From JAGVPT01 sp035505655 (GTDB taxonomy: Bacteria > Bacteroidota > Ignavibacteria > UBA10030 > UBA8401): DNA of 64,000 bases. The stretch lies in the NCBI GenBank assembly GCA_035505655.1, contig DATJQP010000025.1, positions 1 through 64,000 on the forward strand, given 5' to 3'. A model generated the notes under the pieces. It did not search any database, had not been told where the DNA came from, and saw only the letters and a program-made list of their open reading frames with translations. Below, one piece after another: positions 25,793 to 34,517 of this stretch (positions are counted from its first letter, which is position 1; each line of letters starts with the position of its first letter). The position numbers and the translations under genes are program-made.

Positions 25793-27208
25793 TTACTTCA
25801 CGTTCTCTTCGATCCAATCTCCCATCGTCTTCAACGCCTCCGGGTTCACCGTCTCCTCGATCTTCGCGTATTCTGTCGGCGATCCCGTCTCAGCCTTTTG
25901 GAAGAGATGATTGAGCCCCGGGAGGAGCATGGCTTTCGCGCGGGTGTTCCCGCTCTTTGCAAAGGCGCGTTCCATCCCCCGGATATTCTGTTCCGCGGGC
26001 ACCTGGAGGTCTTTGCTTCCGTCCAGCGCGAGTACCGGGCAGGCGACTTTTTCCAGTGTCGGTATCGGGTCGTAGGATATGAAGAAGCGGAACCAGGGAG
26101 AAACGAATTGCTTCGCCATCGCCTCAATCTGCTCGCTCGTCATTTTACCGACCGTTGAAGTGTCCTTGCCGGCCGATTCCTCGAGAGCCCGGCGGATGTC
26201 GGCATGAAGCTTTGCAGTGTCCGACCCGGCCTCCTCAAGGGCAAAAAGCTGTCGGTTCAACTGCAGCTCCCGGGAGATGGACTCTGAAGGAGTCCCCATG
26301 GCACTGCTGATGAGCGAGTCCTGCAACATCAGAATTTGGTCTCCCCTAAGCGACGGTCCCGCCATAAGAATAATAAAGGCGATGTCCTTCGATTCGGAGG
26401 CGACCATCGGGGCGATCAGGCCCCCTTCGCTGTGCCCGATGAGGCCGATGTGCTTCTTGTCGATATCGTCCCGGGATTTCAGATACGCGACGCCGGCCTT
26501 CACATCCCCGGCGAAATCGACCGATGTGGCAGTGCCGAAAACTCCGGTCGACTTGCCGGTCCCCCGATCGTCCACACGGAGGACGGCGATCCCCCTTCGC
26601 GTCAGGTAGTCGGCGATGACCAGGAATGGCTTCTGTCCGAAGAGCTCTTCATCCCTGTTCTGAGGCCCGGAGCCGGTGATAAGGAGCACGGTCGGGAAAG
26701 GTCCGCCGCTGGCCGGTTTCGTTAATGTTCCTGCGAGGGTGATGCCAGCGGATCTGTTCTCGTACGTCACATCCTCGGCGAGGTAAGGATATGGGGGCTT
26801 GGGTTCCTGAGGATGATTGATTTCCGAGACCGCCAGAATCGGTCGGAGCTCCACCGGCAACGCCATCCCTCCCTGTCGCCAACTCCCGCTGACGACCGAG
26901 TCGCCGGGCTGGAGCGTGCCGAGGAAGGATCCTGCGATTACCGTGACATCGAGGAAGAGCGAGTCTCCTCTTACCTCCGCGCGACTCACGGGGATACCCT
27001 TCACCGCCTGGTCGGGACTGTCGAGAGTGGCCTTCAACGATCCGGTCGAATCCCGGTCGATGTGGAAAACGAGGCGAAGTGACATCCCCTGGAAGCTGAC
27101 GCTACCCTGCCAGAGGCCCGCGATCTTCCTCTCGGCCGCCATGGCATGAGATGAGAGAAGAAGAGTGAAGAGCGCAACGAGAGATAAAAAAGTCCGATAA
27201 TTTTTCAT
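25793..27208 (-). CDS. secreted alpha/beta hydrolase (peptidase/esterase-like)
   Basis: 471 residues from ATG 27208, with CGGAG at good spacing. The frame extends upstream but that would overlap the ribbon-helix-helix gene. Signal peptide MKNYRTFLSLVALFTLLLSSHAMAAE. A ~110-residue N-terminal beta domain (GLWQGSVSFQGMSLRLVFHI) precedes an alpha/beta hydrolase domain with oxyanion loop ITGSGPQNRDE, nucleophile elbow GHSEGG, acid in LALDGSKD and His in LPGLNHLFQ. This is the architecture of a common Bacteroidota group of exported acyl-aminopeptidase- or esterase-like hydrolases. Last gene of a three-gene minus-strand group. Confidence 0.88.
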   Translation of the reverse strand: MKNYRTFLSLVALFTLLLSSHAMAAERKIAGLWQGSVSFQGMSLRLVFHIDRDSTGSLKATLDSPDQAVKGIPVSRAEVRGDSLFLDVTVIAGSFLGTLQPGDSVVSGSWRQGGMALPVELRPILAVSEINHPQEPKPPYPYLAEDVTYENRSAGITLAGTLTKPASGGPFPTVLLITGSGPQNRDEELFGQKPFLVIADYLTRRGIAVLRVDDRGTGKSTGVFGTATSVDFAGDVKAGVAYLKSRDDIDKKHIGLIGHSEGGLIAPMVASESKDIAFIILMAGPSLRGDQILMLQDSLISSAMGTPSESISRELQLNRQLFALEEAGSDTAKLHADIRRALEESAGKDTSTVGKMTSEQIEAMAKQFVSPWFRFFISYDPIPTLEKVACPVLALDGSKDLQVPAEQNIRGMERAFAKSGNTRAKAMLLPGLNHLFQKAETGSPTEYAKIEETVNPEALKTMGDWIEENVK

Positions 27209-27222
27209 AAGAACTCCGAGTG

Positions 27223-27426
27223 TCAGTGGTGTGTTGCATCGTTGTGAGAAGCGGGGGGAGGCGTGGATTGAACCTTGGGCGCCAGCCGTCCCGTTTTTTT
27301 TGCCAGGTCCGTCAAGAGATACTCGATCTGGGCGTTGACGCTTCGCAAATCGTCCGCAGCCCACTTTTCGAGCGCAGCGTAGACCTCCCCGTCAACTCGC
27401 AGAAGAAATTTCTTCTTCTCGCTCAT
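27223..27426 (-). CDS. small ribbon-helix-helix (Arc-like) DNA-binding protein
   Basis: 67 residues. FLLRVDGEVYAALEKWAADDLRSVNAQIEYLLTDLAKK is a ribbon-helix-helix fold: a strand with alternating basic and hydrophobic residues, then two helices, the second containing the 'RSVNAQIEYLL' pattern of Arc/MetJ-like regulators. The Pro/Ala/His tail is likely disordered. Its ATG overlaps the SPFH gene stop by four bases (27423-27426). Small Arc-like proteins often follow SPFH genes of this type in other bacteria, which I recall rather than see here. A possible autoregulatory target is the set of TATCA repeats upstream of the operon. Confidence 0.85.
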   Translation of the reverse strand: MSEKKKFLLRVDGEVYAALEKWAADDLRSVNAQIEYLLTDLAKKTGRLAPKVQSTPPPASHNDATHH

Positions 27427-28304
27427 TGATACAGTGTTCCCGTATTGATGACCGGCTGAACTTCGTGTTCACCGACGAGGGCGACAAGAAGATTGTTCAC
27501 CATGGTCGCCTTCTTCTCTTCGTCGAGCTGTACGATATGCTGCTCGCTGAGGGCCTTCAATGCGCTATCGACCATGCCGACCGCCCCTTCCACAATTTTC
27601 TGCCGGGCCGCGACGATTGCCTGTGCCTGCTGACGGCGCAGCATCGCCTGGGCTATCTCGGGGGCATACGAGAGGTGACTGATCCGCGACTCAATAATGT
27701 TCACGCCCGCGATCTCAAGCCTCGCCTGCAGCTGCTTCTGAAGATTCTCCGCGATCTCTTTCGGGTTTCCACGGAGTGACGCGTGATCATCGTCCTGGGA
27801 ATCGTAAGGATACTCCGAAGCGAGTGAACGAATTGCGGTTTCGCTCTGGACCGCGACGAACCTCTCATAATCCTGGACGTCGAAAAGTGCACGGGCGGAG
27901 TCGACAACGTTCCAGACAATGACGGCGGCGATCTCGATCGGATTCCCGTGAAGGTCGTTCACCTTGATCTCGTCGCTGTTGAAGTTGTAGATGCGGAGAG
28001 AGATGTATCTCCGTACCGCGAACGGGTTGGCCCACCACCAGCCCGCCTGGCGGACGCTCCCGATGTAGCGCCCGAAAAATATCAGCACTGCAGCCTGATT
28101 CGGCTGGACGACAAAGAAGCCCTTGATCGCAAGCCCTATGACGATGGAAAGGGGGACAACCACCCAAGCGAGGTCGGGCTGGGGGTCAATTTTTAGTGAC
28201 ATCTGCCGAATGAAGAGGTAGTCGATGATTCCAAGGGCGAGCGTGATAACGAAGGCGATAAATCCGTTGACTCGCCTGGCATTGTATTCTGCGATCTTCT
28301 CCAT
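27423..28304 (-). CDS. SPFH/band-7 domain membrane protein
   Basis: 293 residues. ATG 28304 with AAAGGAG upstream. Two N-terminal hydrophobic segments (~15-35 and ~45-65) are followed by the SPFH domain (FVVQPNQAAVLIFFGRYIGSV, GWWWANPF, NPIEIAAVIVWNVVD) and a helical region (RRQQAQAIVAARQKIVEGAV). It differs clearly from the prohibitin-like protein at 4072-4944: it keeps the 'NRR-like' YISLRIYNFNSDEIKVND segment of the stomatin/eukaryotic-like group. It should form membrane-associated oligomers. First gene in an operon with the ribbon-helix-helix protein and an exported hydrolase. Confidence 0.92.
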   Translation of the reverse strand: MEKIAEYNARRVNGFIAFVITLALGIIDYLFIRQMSLKIDPQPDLAWVVVPLSIVIGLAIKGFFVVQPNQAAVLIFFGRYIGSVRQAGWWWANPFAVRRYISLRIYNFNSDEIKVNDLHGNPIEIAAVIVWNVVDSARALFDVQDYERFVAVQSETAIRSLASEYPYDSQDDDHASLRGNPKEIAENLQKQLQARLEIAGVNIIESRISHLSYAPEIAQAMLRRQQAQAIVAARQKIVEGAVGMVDSALKALSEQHIVQLDEEKKATMVNNLLVALVGEHEVQPVINTGTLYQ

Positions 28305-28322
28305 ATGATTCTCCTTTGATGG

Positions 28323-28349
28323 TATCAGAATGATATCACCAAGATATCA
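28323..28349 (-). promoter_or_regulatory. three TATCA boxes at 11-bp period (candidate operator)
   Basis: On the plus strand TATCA occurs at 28323, 28334 and 28345, exactly 11 bp apart, the middle one within the palindrome TGATATCA (28331-28338). The array covers the -10 region and spacer of the promoter for the SPFH operon. Repeated half-sites one helical turn apart are typical binding sites of ribbon-helix-helix repressors, and this operon encodes one. Confidence 0.5.
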
Positions 28350-28358
28350 AAGAATCAA
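28330..28358 (-). promoter_or_regulatory. promoter of the SPFH / ribbon-helix-helix / hydrolase operon
   Basis: Reading the minus strand: TTGATT (28358-28353), a 17-bp spacer, TATCAT (28335-28330). Transcription would begin near 28324, about 20 bases before the ATG at 28304. Confidence 0.5.
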
Positions 28359-28749
28359 GAACTTTCTGACAAGGTTGCTGGAACCCTTGAAAACACTGGC
28401 TAAAACGGACGAAATAGTTTCCGATGATGGCCCTTGGCGATGCTGGAATTTCTGACGAAGATCTAAGACTTCAAATCGTGCTTACCGATTCAAACCAGGA
28501 CCCGAACTGTCGCGTGATTTTAGTTGGGGGATGTCATCGCTGTCAGTGAGGAACTCATCCTCGGTTGCTTACCCTCCTGACACCTTTCCGCTCCGTTTCG
28601 CTTCAGGAAGTCCGGGAGAGCAAGTGTGGTGTCGGAGGGGGATGGTTTCGTCCCTAATTCGCGAGGGGACGAGCCCCGGGTCTTGTCGTCATCGTCTCTC
28701 TTCTGACTCCTTTATGCGACAACACTTTTGTTCTGCAAGGATCAAATCA

Positions 28750-28780
28750 CTGCAGACGTTTTTCCGGGATCATATTTTTC
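28750..28780 (+). promoter_or_regulatory. weak promoter candidate for the ABC-F gene
   Basis: TATTTTTC at 28773-28780 fits TAnnTTTg in all but one fixed position. The hexamer 17 bp upstream is CTGCAG, lacking the usual TTG. Predicted start near 28784, leader about 39 bases. Confidence 0.35.
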
Positions 28781-28822
28781 GTAAATTCCTACTTCGCACA
28801 ACATACTGTCTGGACTGTCCGA

Positions 28823-30778
28823 ATGCTCTCGCTCGACCATATCTCCGTCCAATTCGGCGGAAAGTATCTCTTTGACGATCTCTCCTTGATGATCGGTCCT
28901 CATGACCGGATCGGTCTTGTCGGCTCCAACGGGGCGGGGAAATCGACCCTCCTTAAGATCGTAGCCGGACTTGCCGAGCCGGAGCATGGGACTCTGAGCA
29001 AGGCCCATTACGTAACGGTCGGATACCTTCCCCAGGACGGAGTGACCGCCGTCGGAAAGACGCTCTATAAAGAAGTGGAGACTGCTTTCGAAGGTGTGCT
29101 TCTTGTTCAGCAGGAGCTGGAGGAATCTCATGAGCGGCTAAGCACGCTCGACCCGTCGAGCAGCGAGTATATGGAGACACTTGAGATCTACGGTGAACTT
29201 CAGCACAAGCTCGAAGATCTTGACGCCTTCCGGATGAAATCGAAGATCGAGAGGGTCCTGATGGGACTCGGTTTCTCCGTTCCCGACCTTGAGCGGCAGA
29301 CCGACGAGTTCAGCGGCGGCTGGCAGATGCGTATCGAGTTGGCGAAGCTCCTTCTCAAGGAACCTTCGCTCCTCCTTCTCGACGAACCGACAAACCATCT
29401 CGACATCGAATCGCTCCAGTGGCTTGACGAATACCTCCACCAGTACAACGGGGCGATCATCCTCGTGTCGCACGACAGGGCCTTCCTTGACTCCATCACG
29501 CAGCGGACCTTCGCATTGAGTCTCGGGAAGATGGAAGAGTTTTCCGGCAACTACTCCTTCTATGAACGAGAGCGGGTGGTGAGGAAGGAGCTTGTCGTCA
29601 ACGCCTACCGGAATCAACAGCAGCAGATCAAGCAGACCCAGCAGTTCATCGACCGTTTCCGGTACAAGGCCACGAAAGCGCGCCAGGTGCAGAGCCGCAT
29701 CAAGCAAATGGAGAAGATGGAACTCATCGAGATCGAGGATGAAGAGGAGGAGATCCGCTTCCATTTTCCGCAGCCGCAGCCGAGCGGGCGGGTCGTCATG
29801 GAGTTCCGAAACATCGGAAAAGAATATGGCGACAATACGGTCTTCAACGGGTTGAATTACACGGTTGAGCGGGGGGATCGGATCGCGGTTGTCGGCGTCA
29901 ACGGCGCGGGTAAGTCGACGTTCGTGAGGATCGCCGCCGGCATCGAGCCGATCAGCGGAGGGGAGCGGATCGAGGGACATAACGTCATTCTCTCCTATTT
30001 TGCGCAGCACCAGGCGGAAGAGCTTGACCTTTCGAAGGAAGTCCTGCAGATCGTCGACGATGTTGCCACGGGAGAAATCAGGACGAAGCTGAGAACGCTC
30101 CTCGGGTCGTTTCTTTTCCGGGGAGACGATGTCTTCAAGAAGGTGAAGGTTCTCTCGGGGGGAGAAAAAAGCCGCCTTGCCCTCGCGAAAATGCTTCTTC
30201 TTCCCTCCAATTTCCTTATCATGGATGAACCGACGAACCACCTCGACATGCGTTCCAAGAAAGTCCTTCAGGAAGCCCTGGCGGAATTTGAGGGAACGTA
30301 CCTTGTCGTCTCACACGACAGGGCTTTTCTCGACCCGATCGTCAACAAGGTCCTCGAGATCCGGCGCGGCGGGGTGAAGACGTACCTCGGAAACGTTTCA
30401 GACTACCTCCGGAGAAGGAAGGCCGAAGCCTCGGGGGCGGCACCTCCGACGCCCGGGAAGGAAAAGCAGCCGGCAAGGCCGCCCGTCCAGGTCTCGGAAA
30501 AGGAACGGAAGAAATCGGAGGCGGAGAAGAGGCAGAATCTCTCAAGGAAGCTCCAGCCGCTCAAGAGTAAATTGGATGCTCTCGAGAAGAGGATCGAGGG
30601 GATGGAGTTGAGGAAGAAGGAGTTGGAGCTCGAAATGGCCGATCCCGAGCTCTATAAAAGGGGTGATGACGCCAGGAAGGCGACGGAGGAGTATAGCTCG
30701 CTCCAGGAAAAACTCCAGTCATCGTATTTCGACTGGGGAAAACTGACGGAAGAAATAGAAAGGATCAAGAGCTCCTAG
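28823..30778 (+). CDS. ABC-F family ATPase (Uup/YheS-like)
   Basis: 651 residues with two ATP-binding cassettes and no membrane domain. First cassette: GSNGAGKST, FSGGWQMR, LLLLDEPTNHLD. Second: GVNGAGKST, LSGGEKSR, FLIMDEPTNHLD. A charged helical linker between them (RKELVVNAYRNQQQQIKQTQQFIDRFRYKATKARQVQSR; only part quoted as landmarks 'QQQIKQTQQFIDRFRYKA') is the ABC-F interdomain linker that reaches the ribosomal tRNA sites. The C-terminal ~110 residues are a coiled coil (SEKERKKSEAEKRQ to the end) as in Uup. A ribosome-associated translation factor is the likely role; antibiotic resistance is not indicated. Confidence 0.93.
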   Translation: MLSLDHISVQFGGKYLFDDLSLMIGPHDRIGLVGSNGAGKSTLLKIVAGLAEPEHGTLSKAHYVTVGYLPQDGVTAVGKTLYKEVETAFEGVLLVQQELEESHERLSTLDPSSSEYMETLEIYGELQHKLEDLDAFRMKSKIERVLMGLGFSVPDLERQTDEFSGGWQMRIELAKLLLKEPSLLLLDEPTNHLDIESLQWLDEYLHQYNGAIILVSHDRAFLDSITQRTFALSLGKMEEFSGNYSFYERERVVRKELVVNAYRNQQQQIKQTQQFIDRFRYKATKARQVQSRIKQMEKMELIEIEDEEEEIRFHFPQPQPSGRVVMEFRNIGKEYGDNTVFNGLNYTVERGDRIAVVGVNGAGKSTFVRIAAGIEPISGGERIEGHNVILSYFAQHQAEELDLSKEVLQIVDDVATGEIRTKLRTLLGSFLFRGDDVFKKVKVLSGGEKSRLALAKMLLLPSNFLIMDEPTNHLDMRSKKVLQEALAEFEGTYLVVSHDRAFLDPIVNKVLEIRRGGVKTYLGNVSDYLRRRKAEASGAAPPTPGKEKQPARPPVQVSEKERKKSEAEKRQNLSRKLQPLKSKLDALEKRIEGMELRKKELELEMADPELYKRGDDARKATEEYSSLQEKLQSSYFDWGKLTEEIERIKSS

Positions 30779-30813
30779 CCCGGTGTTGCGGTGCGAAGGA
30801 GGTTCGATAAACC

Positions 30814-32256
30814 ATGGCGGAAGGTATGACATCAATGCCCGAACGGGGCGACATCGTCACGCTGAAGGTCGAGTCTTCGGGCTTCGAGGGGACGAGCATC
30901 GCGAGACACGAAGGGATGGTGGTGTTCGTCGCGGGGGCGGTGGCGGGAGACGTCGTGAAGGCCAGAGTCACCGTGAAGAAAAAGAAGCACCTCGAAGCGA
31001 CGGTTGTCGAAGTGATGGAACCTTCGGCGTCACGAACCGAGCCGCGATGCTCATACTTTGGCGCTTGCGGCGGCTGCGGGTGGCAGCATGTGAAGTACGA
31101 GGATCAGCTCGCCTTCAAGCAGCAGCACGTCGTCGACTCGCTGGAGCGGATCGGCAAGCTCAAGGGGGTGCAGGTGCTGCCCATCGTCGCGTCGAAGGAG
31201 ATCTATTTTTATCGCAACAAGCTTGAGTTTTCGTTCGGCGACCGGCGCTGGCTTTCCGAAGAAGAAATGGCATCCGGGGCGGATCCCAGCGTGCGTGGAG
31301 GCGAGCTCCTCCTCGGGTTCCACGTCCCCGAGCGGTACGACAGAATCCTCGACATCCGGGAATGCCATCTTCAATCGGACCTGAGCAACGATATCCTCAA
31401 CGCCGTCCGGCAATTTGCCGTTGATCGGGGTCTCCCGGTTTATACCTCCATCCCGCAGTCGGGGTACCTTCGCAACCTCGTCATCCGTGAAGGAAAGAAT
31501 ACCGGCGACGTCATGGTGAACCTTGTGACGCTCGACGACCGGCCGGCGGTCATGGAGGATCTCGCAGCGAGACTCACCGATCTCTTTCCGGAAATCGTCA
31601 CGATCGTCAACAACGTCAACACGAAGAAGGCGAACATTGCGGTGGGGGACTTCGAAAAGGTCTACTACGGCAGCGGCGTCATCACGGAAAAAATGGGGCC
31701 GCTCCTTCTCCACATCTCCGCAAATTCATTCCTGCAAACGAACACCCGTCAGGCGGAGGTCCTCTACGGGATCGTCAAAGAATTCGCCGATCTCCGTTCG
31801 GCCGACGAAGTCTACGACCTCTACTGCGGGACCGGCTCGATCTCGCTCTTTGTCGCCAACGCTGTCCATCATGTCACCGGCATCGAACTCGTCGAGAGCT
31901 CGATCATGAACGCGAGGATGAACGCCGAGGCAAACGGGATCGCCAACTGCGAATTCATCGCCGGCGATCTCAAGGATCTCCTCACGAAGGATGTGGAATG
32001 GAAGGCGGGGAGAAAAAAACCGGACGTGCTCATCATCGATCCGCCGAGGAGCGGAATGCATCCGAAGGCGGTGGAGGAGGTGGGAAAAATGGGCGTGCCG
32101 CGGGTCTTGTACGTCAGCTGCAACCCTGCGACGCTCGCGAGAGATCTCCAGCTGCTTGTCCCCTACGGCTATTCGGTGGAGATGGTGCAGCCCGTCGATA
32201 TGTTCCCCCACACCTACCACATCGAATGCGTCACCGTTCTGAGAATGCGCGGATAG
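30814..32256 (+). CDS. TrmA/RlmD-type RNA (uracil-5-)-methyltransferase
   Basis: 480 residues. An N-terminal TRAM-like OB domain (ERGDIVTLKVESSGFEG) is followed by the iron-sulfur Cys cluster C-x5-CGGCGWQH and later a fourth Cys in the ECHLQS segment. The methyltransferase domain has FLQTNTRQAE, the SAM loop VYDLYCGTGSISLF, IIDPPRSGMH and the catalytic Cys in VSCNPATLARD. It transfers methyl from SAM to C5 of a uridine in 23S rRNA or tRNA; the exact site cannot be told from sequence alone. It lies 35 bp after the ABC-F gene, both acting on the translation apparatus. Confidence 0.94.
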   Translation: MAEGMTSMPERGDIVTLKVESSGFEGTSIARHEGMVVFVAGAVAGDVVKARVTVKKKKHLEATVVEVMEPSASRTEPRCSYFGACGGCGWQHVKYEDQLAFKQQHVVDSLERIGKLKGVQVLPIVASKEIYFYRNKLEFSFGDRRWLSEEEMASGADPSVRGGELLLGFHVPERYDRILDIRECHLQSDLSNDILNAVRQFAVDRGLPVYTSIPQSGYLRNLVIREGKNTGDVMVNLVTLDDRPAVMEDLAARLTDLFPEIVTIVNNVNTKKANIAVGDFEKVYYGSGVITEKMGPLLLHISANSFLQTNTRQAEVLYGIVKEFADLRSADEVYDLYCGTGSISLFVANAVHHVTGIELVESSIMNARMNAEANGIANCEFIAGDLKDLLTKDVEWKAGRKKPDVLIIDPPRSGMHPKAVEEVGKMGVPRVLYVSCNPATLARDLQLLVPYGYSVEMVQPVDMFPHTYHIECVTVLRMRG

Positions 32257-32291
32257 CCATCGCGTTTCTCCCTCCCCGAAGGTTCATGCCG

Positions 32292-33203
32292 TCAAGGTTT
32301 CAACCACTTCTCGAAGAACCCGCTCACCCGCTCCTCATATTCCCGCTGTGCAACATTGTGGATGTCGGTGTGGTTGGCCCCGTCGATGAGGTAGAGCTCT
32401 TTCGGTTCACGGGCGGCAGCGAATAGCTGTTCGCTGTACTGATAGCGTATCCGGGCGTCGCTCTTCCCGTGGATGAACATGATCGGCACGCTTACCGTTG
32501 CAAGGGCGCGGAGTGGCGAGACGTCGTGATGGCTGAAGTGCGCGATCATCTCCGAGCGCTTCATCGCCACGTTCCTGAGGAAATGCCACGGCATCCAAAG
32601 GAGCCTCTTCTGGTAGTCGACGGTGATCGTCCTGAGGTTCGTGAAACATCCTTCCGCGACCACGGCCGCAATGCGGGGCTCGATGCTCGCGGCCTGAACT
32701 GCCACGGCGGCCCCCATCGATGTCCCGAAAAGACCGACCCGCCCTGGTGCTCCGCGTTGTCGTTCCCCAAGGCTATCGATGGCTTTCGAGACATCGAATT
32801 TTTCGTAGTACCCGTACGTGCAGTATTTCCCCTCGCTTCTTCCGTGGGCGCGGGAATCATAAAGAAGGACGTTGAATCTCCGTGACCGGAAGACCTGAGC
32901 GAGCCGCAGTCCGCTGATCTTGTTGTCGCCCACTCCATGAAGATAGAAAACTGTTCCCCGCGCGGGAGATTCGGCCGGGAGATACCAGGCGTTCAGCGGT
33001 TCTCCTGCCGCGCTCAGGAAGAAAAACTCCTCGTACGGAATGTTGAGGTCGGCCGGCGTTATCGGTTCGCCGCGAAAGCGGTAGTACTCTTCTCCGCGGC
33101 GGCGGGGGTTCAGCACCATGACGGGCCCCGCGACAAAGACGACAAGCGTCGCAACAACCGCGAAACCCACGATGACGATGATCAATCCAAGCAAAATCGT
33201 CAT
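32292..33203 (-). CDS. membrane-anchored alpha/beta hydrolase
   Basis: 303 residues. One N-terminal membrane helix (TILLGLIIVIVGFAVVATLV) anchors a serine hydrolase domain with oxyanion-region HG(V)GDN (FYLHGVGDN), nucleophile GTSMGAA, acid in FIHGKSDARI and His in DGANHTDIHN. This resembles the FrsA/BEM46-like group of lysophospholipase or esterase-type hydrolases. The start overlaps the aminotransferase stop by four bases, so the two are co-translated. Substrate unknown. Confidence 0.88.
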   Translation of the reverse strand: MTILLGLIIVIVGFAVVATLVVFVAGPVMVLNPRRRGEEYYRFRGEPITPADLNIPYEEFFFLSAAGEPLNAWYLPAESPARGTVFYLHGVGDNKISGLRLAQVFRSRRFNVLLYDSRAHGRSEGKYCTYGYYEKFDVSKAIDSLGERQRGAPGRVGLFGTSMGAAVAVQAASIEPRIAAVVAEGCFTNLRTITVDYQKRLLWMPWHFLRNVAMKRSEMIAHFSHHDVSPLRALATVSVPIMFIHGKSDARIRYQYSEQLFAAAREPKELYLIDGANHTDIHNVAQREYEERVSGFFEKWLKP

Positions 33204-34354
33204 GCCGTCACCGACCGGTGGTGACTGAGAAGCTCTTCGCGGAGACGTTCGACTTCATCGGGAGTATTGTAGAAGTGCGGCGATACACGGATCATCCCCT
33301 CGCGGAGAGAGACGAAGATTTTCTCGTTCTTCAGCGTCTCGAACAACTCGTCGGCGTTGGAACAGCGGAATGTCACGATCCCCGCCCGGGCCTCAGGCAT
33401 GCGTGGAGTGAGAAGCTCGCACCCCGCGTCGTCCGCCGCGTCAATGATGACGTCGGTAAGCCGGCGGAGGTGCCGCTCGATGGCGCCCACACCTACCTCC
33501 AGAAGCGTCCTCGTCGATTCGCACAGTGCGACGATGCCGGCAAGGTTCATCGTGCCGTTTTCGTACCGGCGTGCTGTGTCATCGAAGTCGGTCCTGTACC
33601 GGAGAAAATCTCCGAAGTAGTTCTTGTTGCTCATCCAACCGGCGTATGCCTGTTGGACTCTGGCCTGGAGCTCCTCTGTGATGAAGACAAACCCGAGTCC
33701 GAGGATCCCCATGAGCCACTTCGGACCTCCGCAGGCCAGGAAGTCGATCTTCATGGAAGCGACGTCGAGGGGAGATGCACCGAGTCCCTGGATGCCGTCG
33801 ACGCAGAAGATGATCCCGTGACGGCGGCACAGCTCTCCGATCGCCGCCAGGTCTGCACGGTATCCGGAGAGGAACTGTACAAAACTCACCGAGAGGAGCC
33901 GTGTCCTCGGAGTGATCAGCTTCTCGATTCGATCGGTGGTGATCCCGTCCGGTCCGGTCTTGACAATGTCGATCTCCACACCGAGCCGCTTGAGGTTCAG
34001 AAAAGGGACGATGTTGGAAGGGAATTCGCTGTCGTTGAGGATGATCCGATCCCCCGCGTGCCAGGTCAGCCCGGCGGCGAGAAGACTTAGGCCGTCCGAG
34101 GTGTTGCCGACGAAGGCAATTCTTTCGGAGGGCGCCCCGACGAGCTTCCCGAGGTTGGATCGGAGCTTCGCCGCGGCCGGGAGCGTTGAGGGGAAGGTAT
34201 CGATCTCGTCCACTTCGCAGCTGCTCAGGTACGCGTCGAGCGCCTGCCGGACCCTTTGCGACATCGGGCTCACCGCGGCATGGTTCAGCCAAATCTTCCC
34301 GGTCGAAAGAAACGGGAACCAGGAGCGGTACAGAGGGAGGTTGTAGTCTTCCAT
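33200..34354 (-). CDS. class V PLP-dependent aminotransferase / cysteine desulfurase-like protein
   Basis: 384 residues, fold type I. IWLNHAAVSPMS at the N terminus, ERIAFVGNTSDGLSLLA for cofactor phosphate contact, VDGIQGLGASPLDV (Asp stacking PLP N1), and the Schiff-base Lys in CGGPKWLMG are clear. C-terminal VSLREGMIRVSPHFYNTPDEVERL matches isopenicillin-epimerase-like / SufS-like members. No Cys-containing active loop of a desulfurase is obvious (Cys in GCELL is in a different region), so an aminotransferase, lyase or epimerase is at least as likely. Divergent from the glycosyltransferase gene. Confidence 0.88.
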   Translation of the reverse strand: MEDYNLPLYRSWFPFLSTGKIWLNHAAVSPMSQRVRQALDAYLSSCEVDEIDTFPSTLPAAAKLRSNLGKLVGAPSERIAFVGNTSDGLSLLAAGLTWHAGDRIILNDSEFPSNIVPFLNLKRLGVEIDIVKTGPDGITTDRIEKLITPRTRLLSVSFVQFLSGYRADLAAIGELCRRHGIIFCVDGIQGLGASPLDVASMKIDFLACGGPKWLMGILGLGFVFITEELQARVQQAYAGWMSNKNYFGDFLRYRTDFDDTARRYENGTMNLAGIVALCESTRTLLEVGVGAIERHLRRLTDVIIDAADDAGCELLTPRMPEARAGIVTFRCSNADELFETLKNEKIFVSLREGMIRVSPHFYNTPDEVERLREELLSHHRSVTA

Positions 34355-34460
34355 CGAAGCACGATGTGATCGGATGGCCGAGGTGTTACGCGAATGTCAA
34401 TATAGCGAGCGAGGCCTCCTTTCGCAAGTTTGCGCCGGTGATCATGCAACACCTCGCTCT

Positions 34461-34490
34461 TTGAATCTCCCCCCGTTCTTTGTATATTTT
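34461..34490 (+). promoter_or_regulatory. promoter for the glycosyltransferase pair
   Basis: TTGAAT (34461-34466), 16-bp spacer, TATATTTT (34483-34490). Start predicted near 34494, about 24 bases before the GTG start at 34518, which supports that start over the longer frame beginning at 34374. Confidence 0.55.
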
Positions 34491-34517
34491 CGCACAATTC
34501 TTGAAAGTGTACCGACC

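Larger units (their letters stand above)
28305..28822. other. 518-bp divergent intergenic region
   Basis: Between the SPFH operon (minus) and the ABC-F gene (plus). It contains the SPFH promoter with three TATCA boxes (28323-28358), a possible ABC-F promoter (28750-28780) and a degenerate pyrimidine stretch TCTCTTCTGACTCC near 28695. A 41-codon plus-strand frame (28424-28549) is discussed under findings. Nothing else is recognised. Confidence 0.55.
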
